The notes beneath the pieces are model-generated. The model was given only the letters and a program-made list of their open reading frames with translations. It was not told the DNA's origin and did not search any database. This document shows, one piece after another, positions 1 through 6,223 of a stretch of DNA of 6,489 bases (the first letter of the stretch is position 1; each line of letters starts with the position of its first letter). Origin of the DNA: Deltaproteobacteria bacterium RBG_13_61_14 (GTDB lineage: Bacteria > RBG-13-61-14); NCBI GenBank assembly GCA_001797815.1, contig MGQK01000100.1, positions 1-6,489 on the forward strand. The letters are read 5' to 3'. The translations under genes and the position numbers were made by a program.

Positions 1-62
1 GCGCGGAAGGACTCTCCTTTACCAATGTATTCCGGGCTAGTCTCTGGCAAACCCAAATTGAC

Positions 63-100
63 CGGAGGGAGGGGCGGGTTATCAACCGCCCCTCCCTCCG
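63..100. repeat. Strong inverted repeat / terminator-like hairpin
   Basis: Positions 63-77 and 86-100 are perfect 15-bp inverted complements (CGGAGGGAGGGGCGG against its complement) around an 8-nt loop, GTTATCAA. The hairpin begins about 67 bases downstream of the lipoprotein stop, so on the minus strand it could end that transcript or protect its 3' end. No clear T-run follows on either strand, so a classical intrinsic terminator is not proven. It could also end a plus-strand gene lying to the left, or be a dispersed repeat. One arm is almost pure purine with several G-runs. Confidence 0.6.
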
Positions 101-166
101 ATGGCTAATCCTACAAAATCATCTTGACCGAGCACGAGCCCGCGGATTCTCAAGACCAACTGAAAA

Positions 167-517
167 TTACTGCTGAGTCTTGAGCTGGTCCATCACGGCT
201 TTGCAGGCATCACCGCCCGGATCCTGTTGGCAGATCGCGCAGGTAGTCTCCGCCGCCTGGTTTAAGGAACTTTCGGGCATATTGCCTTGGCTGGTCTTGG
301 TATTGACTTGAATGCTGAGGCTCTTGCATTCCTCGTAAACGTTTCCGCCGACTGCAGCAGGAGCAGGGGCTGGAGCAGGAGCCGGGGCGGTCGCTGCCGG
401 CGCTTCCACCGCAGGAATTTGCGCCTCCGGAGCCGTAGGAGCCGGCTCCTCTTTCGTGCAAGAGCTTACCGCCAATGCCAACAGGAACCCGAGGACCCAA
501 ACGCACACTTTCTTCAT
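167..517 (-). CDS. Small Ala/Pro-rich lipoprotein with a four-cysteine C-terminal domain
   Basis: This is a 116-residue exported lipoprotein of unknown function. Residues 1-19 form a lipoprotein signal peptide: MKK, a hydrophobic core, then VSS before Cys20, which fits the signal peptidase II lipobox. The mature protein starts C-T-K-E-E. With no Asp at +2, it would be expected to go to the outer membrane in a Lol-type system. Residues 25-57 are an Ala/Pro linker with an AP dipeptide run at about 44-54, probably a flexible spacer. The compact C-terminal part (about 58-116) holds Cys64, Cys93, Cys96 and Cys105. Cys93-Cys96 form a CxxC (CAIC), so disulfides or metal binding are possible. AGAGGAG at 524-530 lies 6 bases before the ATG and supports the start. 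No family was recognised. The gene appears monocistronic. Confidence 0.85.
   Translation of the reverse strand: MKKVCVWVLGFLLALAVSSCTKEEPAPTAPEAQIPAVEAPAATAPAPAPAPAPAAVGGNVYEECKSLSIQVNTKTSQGNMPESSLNQAAETTCAICQQDPGGDACKAVMDQLKTQQ
355..390. repeat. Hexamer-like repeat coding the Ala-Pro linker
   Basis: On the plus strand the sequence is a degenerate run of 6-base units (GGAGCA, GGGGCT, GGAGCA, GGAGCC, GGGGCG) that encodes the Ala-Pro tract of the lipoprotein in reverse. Such tracts can change length by slippage in 6-bp steps without breaking the frame. The units are imperfect, so recent slippage is not implied. Confidence 0.5.
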
Positions 518-687
518 TTTTTTCTCCTCTCATCTCAACCTGGTTAAAAATGCCTCCAGGGGCTTGACCCCATTGCCAAAGAAAATTTTTTGCTCCGTTT
601 ATTGTTCCCTTCGGCCGCAATTTCCGGAGGCGGAATCATTCTTCTACCCGAGAATCTTGCTTTTCTGCTCATCGAATTATGGCCTGC

Positions 688-716
688 GATGTAGCACAAA
701 ACTTGTCGCTTTGCAA
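688..716 (-). promoter_or_regulatory. Possible sigma70-type promoter for the lipoprotein gene
   Basis: On the minus strand, TTGCAA (711-716) is followed after 17 bases by TACATC (688-693), with TG one base upstream of the -10 box as in extended -10 promoters. It would give a leader of about 160 bases before the lipoprotein ATG. The -10 match is only partial, and nearby A/T-rich sequence offers other possibilities. Confidence 0.3.
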
Positions 717-851
717 GAAAAAAATTTTGGGAGGATGGCGCCGGATACTGACTGGTGTGGGGTTCAGAGCCTGTAATTTTTGTGATCGCGGACGCTGCTC
801 TGTGCACGGTGAACGGGGATTGACGGACAAGAATGCCTTTCCCCCATCCAG

Positions 852-878
852 AAAAAAGTTGGCGGCGTCTTCGCGCCG
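852..878 (-). terminator. Candidate intrinsic terminator after the GDT1-like gene
   Basis: On the minus strand CGGCG (874-878) pairs with CGCCG (863-867) around a 6-base loop. Five bases later comes a run of six T (complement of 852-857). It lies about 38 bases after the stop codon of the GDT1-like gene. The stem is short and the T-run is not directly next to it, so this is a moderate candidate. Confidence 0.4.
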
Positions 879-915
879 GGAGCGAGAGGAAGAAGCAGCC
901 CGAGGTTGGAGGGGT

Positions 916-1191
916 TTACCCCCCTTTGCTGAACCAGATCCAGACGCCCATGCCCACGAAGAGGAGCGCCGCGGCGCGGTGGAGGTAAACCGGCGGGATG
1001 AAGCGGGAGACGGTCTCGCCCACGGTCACGCCGATCAGGGTGACCAGCGCGAGCGCCAGGACCGCGCCCAGGAACACGGCCACCGGCTTTTTCGACTCGG
1101 CGGTCAGGGTGAGCACGGCCAGTTGGGTCTTATCGCCCATCTCGGCCAGAAGCAACATGCCAAAGGCGCTGGTAAAAATTTTCCAATCCAT
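916..1191 (-). CDS. Single-domain GDT1/TMEM165 (UPF0016) family membrane protein
   Basis: This is a small integral membrane protein of the GDT1/TMEM165 family, whose members export Mn2+ or exchange Ca2+/H+. The family signature E-x-G-D-[KR]-[TS] is present as EMGDKT, residues 17-22 counted from the start chosen here. Three hydrophobic stretches (about residues 4-30, 37-58 and 69-87) fit the three-helix half-unit. Many family members carry two such halves, whereas this one has a single motif, so it would have to work as a homo-oligomer or pair with a partner encoded elsewhere. An ATG at 1206 would add five residues (MWELS). I prefer the ATG at 1191 because GGAG lies 6 bases before it, inside the longer reading. 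No Mn riboswitch-like structure was recognised upstream. The substrate is inferred from the family only. Confidence 0.82.
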   Translation of the reverse strand: MDWKIFTSAFGMLLLAEMGDKTQLAVLTLTAESKKPVAVFLGAVLALALVTLIGVTVGETVSRFIPPVYLHRAAALLFVGMGVWIWFSKGG

Positions 1192-1206
1192 TGATAGCTC
1201 CCACAT
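1188..1206 (-). promoter_or_regulatory. Start-codon choice and ribosome binding site of the GDT1-like gene
   Basis: The minus strand reads ATG TGG GAG CTA TCA ATG. The GGAG inside the first codons is well placed for the second ATG (1191), while the first ATG (1206) has only A/T-rich sequence and no purine-rich site before it. A TAGAAT box lies six bases upstream of the first ATG and could act as a -10 element, giving a very short leader. No matching -35 was seen. Confidence 0.5.
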
Positions 1207-1270
1207 TTCAGAATTCTATTGAGAATCGAAAATTCCCTCGACTTCGCAAGACTTCTTTCCAAAGCCACAA

Positions 1271-1359
1271 CCCCACCTTTGCAGACAAAGGTGGGCTACA
1301 AGATTAGAGGAGATTCTCAAAGTTGTAGCCCACCCTTCACGTCTTCGGGAGGGGTGGGG
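1271..1359. repeat. Inverted pair of REP-like hairpins (BIME-like element)
   Basis: Two related hairpin units sit head to head. Unit A, read on the minus strand from 1301 to 1271, starts TTGTAGCCCACC and folds with a perfect 10-bp stem (1272-1281 with 1286-1295, loop CAGA). Unit B, read on the plus strand from 1323 to 1359, starts with the same TTGTAGCCCACC and folds with a 10-bp stem containing one G-T pair (1329-1338 with 1349-1358). The shared 12-base starts (1290-1301 and 1323-1334) are perfect inverted complements, so the whole element can also form one larger stem around the 21-base centre. This is the architecture of a bacterial interspersed mosaic element. It fills the gap between the nitroreductase stop and the GDT1-like gene and may stabilise or end the nitroreductase transcript. 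No REP-associated transposase is in the window. Confidence 0.8.
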
Positions 1360-1385
1360 AATGTCTTTACCCTGTGCGCTTTTCC

Positions 1386-1943
1386 TTATTCTGCCCAGCG
1401 CTTGCCGTATTGGTCTCGATGCACGAACTCGGCGAGCGCTTTGCGGCCGGGATTTTTCGGCTCGTGGTCCGGAAAGCCGAGCGGGACCAACTCCACCACC
1501 GTCGTCTCCGGGGGCAGGCCCAGAAGCTTGCTGGCTTTGTTGTGGTCGAGGTATCCGGCATGGACCGTGCCCAGGCCCAGCGCGCACGCGGCCAGACACA
1601 GGTTCTGGGCGGCGATGCCCAGGTCGAACATGAACCAGTCGCCCAGCGCGGTCACCGCCTCATTCTTATACATTCCGGACTTGCCCTTGACCCCGCACAC
1701 CGCGATCACCACCGGCGCTTGCACCATGGCGTTCCGCGCCGGGTTGCCCTTGGGCAGGGTGTCCTGCAGCTTCTCCTTCATGGCCGGGTCGGTCACCACC
1801 ACCAGCTCCCAGGCCTGCACATTGGCCCAGCTCGGCGCCAGGCGAAACGCCTCCAGCACCTCGTTGAGCTTCTCCGGCGGAATCGGATCGCTCTTGTATT
1901 TGCGCACGCTCCGCCGCGCCTTGATGCACTCCAAGGTATCCAT
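1386..1943 (-). CDS. Nitroreductase-family FMN-dependent oxidoreductase
   Basis: This is a flavoprotein of the nitroreductase family, whose members bind FMN as homodimers and use NAD(P)H to reduce nitroaromatics, quinones, enones or flavins. From the start chosen here (185 residues) the N-terminal phosphate-binding signature is RRSVRKY at residues 10-16. APSWANVQAWE (36-46) is the second FMN contact region. ALGLGTVHAG (121-130) and VELVPLGFPDHEPKNPGRK (150-168) are the conserved C-terminal parts, ending in an EFVHRDQYGKRW tail. The length fits the compact family members. The ATG at 1949 is only one base from the AAGGAGG site (1951-1957), whereas the ATG at 1943 lies seven bases away, so I chose 1943. 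The gene follows the GH35 gene with its ribosome binding site right after that stop, implying co-transcription. The physiological substrate cannot be read from the sequence. Confidence 0.9.
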   Translation of the reverse strand: MDTLECIKARRSVRKYKSDPIPPEKLNEVLEAFRLAPSWANVQAWELVVVTDPAMKEKLQDTLPKGNPARNAMVQAPVVIAVCGVKGKSGMYKNEAVTALGDWFMFDLGIAAQNLCLAACALGLGTVHAGYLDHNKASKLLGLPPETTVVELVPLGFPDHEPKNPGRKALAEFVHRDQYGKRWAE

Positions 1944-1950
1944 TTCCATA

Positions 1951-1957
1951 CCTCCTT
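1951..1957 (-). promoter_or_regulatory. Strong Shine-Dalgarno deciding the nitroreductase start
   Basis: AAGGAGG on the minus strand begins directly after the TAG stop (1958-1960) of the GH35 gene. The spacing of seven bases to the ATG at 1943, against one base to the ATG at 1949, favours the inner start. Ribosomes ending on the GH35 gene would release on top of this site, so translational coupling is likely. Confidence 0.75.
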
Positions 1958-4246
1958 CTAGGGATAAACTTCCAGGGCGACTGGTCCCAGTCCCGAATCC
2001 CGGCCCCAGCGCCAGACCGCGATCGCCAGGTGGTTCTGCCCTTTCAGGTTAAGAAAACCCGGGGGCAGGTAGAAGAGCTTCTGCGGCCCCACGCTCTCCC
2101 AATAGCGGCCGACCAGGTGTCCGTTGAGATACAGGTTGGCTTTCTCCGGCGCGCGGGAGATCCGGACTCCCACGGCCGGCTCATCCGGCCCTTTCAACTC
2201 GAGCGGGAAGCTGGTCTGATAGACTCCCACGCCCTGCGCCTCGGCCGGCCAGGAATGGGGCAGGGGCACCTCGGCTTCTTCGCCAAGCTTGAGCGCGCTG
2301 AAATCAACCTTCGGCACAAGCCCTGTCTCACCGGGAAGCAAGCCGCCGCGGAAGCGCCACGCCACCGGCACTGCGCCGGTGTCCAGGCTGACGATGCCGC
2401 GGGGGTTGTGCAGGTCTTCGAGGAAGCCCTTGTTGTGGCCGAGGCTTTCGACCAGGATGGTGAGCAGGTTCTCGCCGGCAACGCACCAGCCCGGGGGCAG
2501 TTGCACCTGGATGGTATCGGCAAAATCCTCGCCGTTGGCCAGGCGGTTGCGGTGGTTGTCATAGGCCTTGAGCAGGCGGCCGTTGAGATAGGCCGCCCAG
2601 GTGTGCCGCGCATCCAGGCGGAAGCCGGCCAGGTTGCCCCGGAAGCGGCCGCGATACCAGACAAAGCCGAAGTGGACTCCAAGCGCGTCCAGGTCCAGCG
2701 GCGCCCCGGCCGGCACCTGCTTCCAGGCGTGGTCGTCAAACGCCGGACCCAGCGGCCCGTTCACCAGGGCGAAGTGCCACGGCCACAAGGAGGGCAGGAC
2801 GACCGGCGGCAAGGGGTCTTCATTCGCATCCGCATAGGGGTCCGAGCGGTCCTTCACCTGGCCGTCGGGGTCCACTACCAGGACCGTCATCGAGACCGGC
2901 GGCAAATCGGCGCTGGTAGCTCCCAGGTTCAGCCGCGCCCGGTGCGTGATCGTGGTCAGGTTGCGCAGAAAGACGAAGCGTTGGCCGCCGGCGGTCTTGC
3001 GCGCCCGGCAGAAAACGTAAGGATCATCCGCGGTGATCGCGGGATCGGCCTCGGCTTCCAGCAGCTCCTGCTCGTTGCGGAACACAAACTCGGCGAAAGC
3101 CTTAAGCGCGCGGCCCCGGGCCGAGACCCGGCCGCCCTCGGTAATCGGCGCGCCGTAGTCATACGAGGTATAAACATCCGGGCTCATCTCATAGCCGAGG
3201 CTGGTCCCTCCCGCGACCATGAAGAAGTTAATCAGCGCCGCGCCCTGGGCCAGCGCCGTTTTGCAGCTCAGGTCCATCGCGTCCACCCCCAGGTGCCGGC
3301 GGTTGTAGGGATAACCCTTGCCGCCCCACAGGTCAAACCACCCGCCCTGGTATTCGGCGATAAACAGCGGGCAGGGTTTGCCATGCGCCTCATGGCCTTG
3401 CTCAAACAGGTCCACAAAGGCAAAGGGATTGCCCCGGCCCCGCCAGTCGTGGTCAAAGGTCTTGATCGGGTAGGTGTCAATCCCCGCGATGTCCACGTCC
3501 AGGAAGCGGTTGTTGGCCATCTCCACGTCGTTGTGGAAGATGGGCACGGTCACGCCCAGTTGCCGCGCCGTCTGGTAAAGCTCCTGGAAATAGCGGTTCG
3601 AATTTCGGTAGTCGGGCGACGAGAACGCCCGCCGGTGCAGGTAGAGGAGTGCCTTCTGGACCAGCGGGTTCATGCTCAGGTTGAAAAGGAAGTTGGGGCT
3701 GAACCGGGTCTGGAAATACTTGAGGGCATGGGCCAGTTGGCCCCGGGGGGTGGGCAGGAAGTGGTATTCATTTTCGATTTGGAAGAGGAGCAGGTTTGGG
3801 CGCTGGGCGATGGGGGGCACGATCTGCTCGAACCACTGCCGCACATATTTCATGTATTCCGGGTCATAGACAAACTTGCCGTCGCGCTTGCAGCGCAGGT
3901 TCAAATGGCGCTTGGCCAAAAGCCACCCCGGAAATCCGCCGCCGTCCACCTCCGAGCAAATATACGGTCCCGGCCGCGCGATCAGGTAGAGTCCTTCCTC
4001 TTCCACAAGGTCCATCAACCGGGCCACGTCCCGCGGACCGCTGAAATCGTATTCGCCCTCAGCCGGGCTGTGAAAGCTCCAGTAAAAATAGATGTCCACC
4101 GCGTTCAGGCCCAGCGCCTTGATTTTCCTCAGCCGGTCACGCCAGACCTCCGGCGAGGGGTGGCGGTAGTAGTGGAGCGCGCCGCTCAGGATGAATCGGC
4201 GCTGGCCGTCCACCCGCAGACTCCGGCGATCAAAGCTTACTTCCAT
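1958..4246 (-). CDS. GH35 family beta-galactosidase-like glycoside hydrolase
   Basis: This is a 762-residue glycoside hydrolase of family GH35, a retaining clan GH-A TIM-barrel family whose members mostly remove terminal beta-galactose. GH35 landmarks run in order: SGALHYYRHP (21-30), WRDRLRKIKALGLNAVDIYFYWSFH (35-59), RPGPYICSEVDGGGFPGWLL (91-110), then QIENEY (156-161), whose Glu160 is the expected acid/base. FIAEYQGGW (295-303) has Glu298 as the expected nucleophile. The C-terminal half carries beta-sandwich domains (about 505-620 and 655-760) with the YLNGRLL and YLNGHLVGRYW motifs typical of GH35 galactose-binding-like domains. There is no signal peptide, so it should act in the cytoplasm on imported oligosaccharides. 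The catalytic glutamates are 138 residues apart, longer than in human GLB1, because of extra sequence at about 162-230. A promoter lies just upstream and the nitroreductase gene is coupled downstream. The exact sugar specificity is unknown. Confidence 0.9.
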   Translation of the reverse strand: MEVSFDRRSLRVDGQRRFILSGALHYYRHPSPEVWRDRLRKIKALGLNAVDIYFYWSFHSPAEGEYDFSGPRDVARLMDLVEEEGLYLIARPGPYICSEVDGGGFPGWLLAKRHLNLRCKRDGKFVYDPEYMKYVRQWFEQIVPPIAQRPNLLLFQIENEYHFLPTPRGQLAHALKYFQTRFSPNFLFNLSMNPLVQKALLYLHRRAFSSPDYRNSNRYFQELYQTARQLGVTVPIFHNDVEMANNRFLDVDIAGIDTYPIKTFDHDWRGRGNPFAFVDLFEQGHEAHGKPCPLFIAEYQGGWFDLWGGKGYPYNRRHLGVDAMDLSCKTALAQGAALINFFMVAGGTSLGYEMSPDVYTSYDYGAPITEGGRVSARGRALKAFAEFVFRNEQELLEAEADPAITADDPYVFCRARKTAGGQRFVFLRNLTTITHRARLNLGATSADLPPVSMTVLVVDPDGQVKDRSDPYADANEDPLPPVVLPSLWPWHFALVNGPLGPAFDDHAWKQVPAGAPLDLDALGVHFGFVWYRGRFRGNLAGFRLDARHTWAAYLNGRLLKAYDNHRNRLANGEDFADTIQVQLPPGWCVAGENLLTILVESLGHNKGFLEDLHNPRGIVSLDTGAVPVAWRFRGGLLPGETGLVPKVDFSALKLGEEAEVPLPHSWPAEAQGVGVYQTSFPLELKGPDEPAVGVRISRAPEKANLYLNGHLVGRYWESVGPQKLFYLPPGFLNLKGQNHLAIAVWRWGRDSGLGPVALEVYP

Positions 4247-4276
4247 GATCGGCCCCCCTCACTTCCTGGAAATCGG

Positions 4277-4306
4277 ATTATAGCAGAAATGATAAAAATG
4301 TGTCGG
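4277..4306 (-). promoter_or_regulatory. Sigma70-type promoter of the GH35-nitroreductase unit
   Basis: The minus strand has a perfect TATAAT (4277-4282) preceded by TGC, an extended -10 arrangement. CCGACA (4301-4306) lies 18 bases upstream and matches the TTGACA box at four positions. Transcription would start near 4270, giving a leader of about 24 bases that includes a GAGGGGGG ribosome-binding stretch (4253-4260). No operator can be assigned with confidence. Confidence 0.6.
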
Positions 4307-4543
4307 GTTCTCTCAAAGGCGATTCTAAAAGGCTGATTTCGGGCTTTTCGGCCAATGGACTTTCCTCTCCTTTGCCCGAATGACCGAATCAATGCAACAT
4401 TTTTACGAATAGAGAGAGGGTAGGGGCACAAAATGAAAACTGATATGGGGGTAGAACTTTTTCTTATAATCCGCTTGATTTTATTTCCGGCACCCGCGAC
4501 GCGATTCGAAGGTGTGACTCAGGGATCAGAAAGCAAGCCCGGC

Positions 4544-4568
4544 GGTTTCGGGTAAAACCCGCAAAACC
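4544..4568 (-). terminator. Hairpin downstream of the DUF1846 gene
   Basis: On the minus strand GGTTT (4564-4568) and CGGGT (4557-4561) pair with ACCCG (4549-4553) and AAACC (4544-4548). The 10-bp stem is interrupted by a two-base bulge and has a three-base loop. It lies about 25 bases after the DUF1846 stop. The following sequence is only mildly T-rich (GCTTGCTTTCTG), so termination is plausible but not certain. Confidence 0.4.
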
Positions 4569-4593
4569 CATAATGGAGCGAGACCGGAAAGGC

Positions 4594-6108
4594 TCAGTAA
4601 TAGAAACCACGCGAGGTGGGAAGGGCATCACTGGTCACGTGGAGCTTGAGCCGGCGCAGTCCGTTTTCATCGCCCTTGCCGATCACGTGGGTGGTGTGGA
4701 ACTCGCATCCGGCCAGGAGTTCCAGCTTGCGCAGGCAGACCTCGCTGACCGGGCTCTGGGCCGCGCTGATCGAGAGCGCGATCAACACTTCCTCCACGTT
4801 CAGGCTCTCGGACTTGCTGCCCAAAATGTCCTTTTTCAGGATGGCGATATTCTTAATCAGCGATTCCGGGAGCAGGTCAATCTCGTTCGGAATCCGGGCC
4901 AGCTCCTTGACCGCGTGCAAAATCACCGCGGATTCCGCGTGCATCAGCGGCGTGTTCATGCCCACGATAATTTTTCCATCAGGGAGCTCCAGGGCCGACC
5001 CACAGAACACTCCCCGGTTTCCCTTGCCCAGTTCCTTGGCCCGCTCGGCCGCTTCCCGCGCCGCGGGGACCGTGGAGCGATCGGTTACTTTGACTCCCAC
5101 CTGCTGCATGAGTTTTTCCAGAATCGCGACCGTCTCCTTTTTCTCCACCCCTTGTTTGAATTCCCAGGCATAGCGGAAATAACGGCGGATGATCTCCTGT
5201 CGGGCCGCTTCGCTCACCCCTTCCTCGTTGATGATGCCGGTTTTGGCCATATTGACGCCCATGTCGGTCGGCGAGTTATAAGAGGAGAGGGGAGAGTTGG
5301 GGTCGGTGATGCGGGAGATGATTTCCTTCATGATGCTGAAGTTCTCGAGGTCGCGATTGTAATTAATGGCGGTGACGCCATACTGGGCGAGGTGGAAGGG
5401 GTCCACCATGTTCCGGTCCTGGAGGTCGGCGGTGGCTGCCTCATAGGCGATGTTCACCGGGTGGTTGAGCGGCAGATTCCAGATCGGGAAGGTCTCGAAC
5501 TTGGCAAACCCCGCCTTTTGGCCTTTCAGGTGGTGGTGATAAACCTGGGAGAGGCAGGTGGACATCTTGCCGCTGCCCGGGCCGGCGCCGGTGACGATGA
5601 CCAAAGGCTTGCTGGTCTCGACAAAGGGGTTTCGGCCGTAGCCTTCCGGGCTCACGATCTTTTCCACGTCCGCGGGATACCCCTGGATTTCGGGCTGGGT
5701 GTAAACCTGGAGCCCGCGCGAACGGAGAAAGGCGATAAACCGTTCCGCGCTTTTCTCGCCGTGGTAACGGTTGACGATGACCGCGGAGACCCGGAATCCG
5801 AAATCTTCCAGGTCGTCAAAGGTCTTGAGGGTGGCGGTGTCGTAGGTCAGCCCGAAATCGCCCCGCATCCGTCCTTTTTCGATGTCGCCGGCGTGGATAC
5901 AATAGATGATTTCGAGAAGGTCCTTCATCCGTTGCAAGAGCTTGATCTTGACGTTGGGGTCGTAGCCCGGCAAAACCCGCGCCGCATGCAGATCGTGGCA
6001 GATCTTGCCGCCGAATTCGAGATAGAGTTTGCCCGAGAACATTTCGATCCTGGTCAAGATGGCTTGGGTCTGGGCTTGCAGGTAACATTCATTATCGAAA
6101 CTGTGCAT
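4594..6108 (-). CDS. DUF1846 / UPF0371 family protein of unknown function
   Basis: This 504-residue protein matches the DUF1846 (UPF0371) family in length and sequence; no biochemical role is established to my knowledge. Family-typical blocks are the KLYLEFGGKICHDLHAARVLPGYDP region (27-51), IYCIHAGDIEKGRMRGDFGLTYD (68-90), VIVTGAGPGSGKMSTCLSQVYH (170-191), FETFPIWNLPLNHPVNIAYEAATADL (204-229), DPFHLAQYGVTAINYNRD (236-253) and NSPTDMGVNMAKTGI (278-292). The segment at 173-183 resembles a P-loop with Met where a Walker A has Ser/Thr after Lys, so nucleotide or phosphate binding is possible but unproven. It has no signal peptide and no membrane segments, so it should be cytoplasmic. GGAG at 6117-6120 lies eight bases before the ATG and supports the start. 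The gene appears to stand alone between a palindromic element and a hairpin. Confidence in the family is high, in the function nil. Confidence 0.9.
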   Translation of the reverse strand: MHSFDNECYLQAQTQAILTRIEMFSGKLYLEFGGKICHDLHAARVLPGYDPNVKIKLLQRMKDLLEIIYCIHAGDIEKGRMRGDFGLTYDTATLKTFDDLEDFGFRVSAVIVNRYHGEKSAERFIAFLRSRGLQVYTQPEIQGYPADVEKIVSPEGYGRNPFVETSKPLVIVTGAGPGSGKMSTCLSQVYHHHLKGQKAGFAKFETFPIWNLPLNHPVNIAYEAATADLQDRNMVDPFHLAQYGVTAINYNRDLENFSIMKEIISRITDPNSPLSSYNSPTDMGVNMAKTGIINEEGVSEAARQEIIRRYFRYAWEFKQGVEKKETVAILEKLMQQVGVKVTDRSTVPAAREAAERAKELGKGNRGVFCGSALELPDGKIIVGMNTPLMHAESAVILHAVKELARIPNEIDLLPESLIKNIAILKKDILGSKSESLNVEEVLIALSISAAQSPVSEVCLRKLELLAGCEFHTTHVIGKGDENGLRRLKLHVTSDALPTSRGFYY

Positions 6109-6223
6109 CCGCCTTACTCCTGCCGGGTCTTCGAGCCAGGCCGAATCACCGGCGCGAGGAATTTTGCCGCGAGGATGAGAACGCCAGCCCGGTCAAGGGT
6201 CGTTTCACCTTCTAGTGGTCTAA

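Larger units (their letters stand above)
518..915. other. 398-bp intergenic region
   Basis: I see no convincing gene between the GDT1-like gene and the lipoprotein gene. Open frames here are short, lack good ribosome binding sites and have no recognisable protein features. The region holds a candidate terminator on its right side, a possible minus-strand promoter near its middle, and a small GGGG/CCCC hairpin at 559-571 in the presumed lipoprotein leader. Several A/T runs (for example near 583-590 and 717-726) set it apart from the GC-rich coding sequence. No tRNA-like cloverleaf was seen. Confidence 0.5.
4247..4593. other. 347-bp intergenic region with regulatory signals
   Basis: This gap separates the end of the DUF1846 gene from the start of the GH35 gene. 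It is clearly more A/T-rich than its flanks. It holds a hairpin after the DUF1846 stop and the GH35 promoter. A 7-bp inverted repeat (TTCGGGC near 4338 and GCCCGAA near 4374) could be an operator, though this is weak. A 13-base stretch at 4417-4429 is the reverse complement of part of the palindromic element near 6285. A 40-codon plus-strand frame from 4433 has no homology that I recognise and runs into the hairpin, so I do not call it a gene. Confidence 0.5.

Noticed and set aside
3-176. Plus-strand frame open from the left edge, about 57 codons
   Set aside because: It reads straight through the 15-bp hairpin and into the end of the lipoprotein gene, with no recognisable protein feature. It could be a gene end, but nothing supports it.
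1271-1359. CRISPR-type array
   Set aside because: There are only two units, in opposite orientation and with variable stems, not regularly spaced direct repeats.
1207-1385. Possible metal-sensing riboswitch before the GDT1-like gene
   Set aside because: The structure here is fully explained by two REP-like hairpins. No conserved Mn-riboswitch loops were recognised.
1219-2052. 277-codon plus-strand frame over the REP pair and nitroreductase
   Set aside because: It runs through both repeat hairpins and opposite the nitroreductase. It has a Ser/Pro/Arg-rich shadow composition.
2030-4336. 768-codon open frame on the plus strand opposite the GH35 gene
   Set aside because: It mirrors the GC-rich third positions of the GH35 gene, is rich in Arg, Gln, Val and Ala without any domain, and extends through the GH35 promoter. 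The opposite strand holds a clear enzyme.
4465-4470. Plus-strand TATAAT
   Set aside because: No -35 box lies at the right distance and no plus-strand gene follows, so it is probably a chance match in A/T-rich intergenic DNA.
4433-4555. 40-codon plus-strand frame starting at an ATG after a purine-rich stretch
   Set aside because: It has no recognisable sequence, a poorly placed ribosome site, and an end inside the hairpin that follows the DUF1846 gene.
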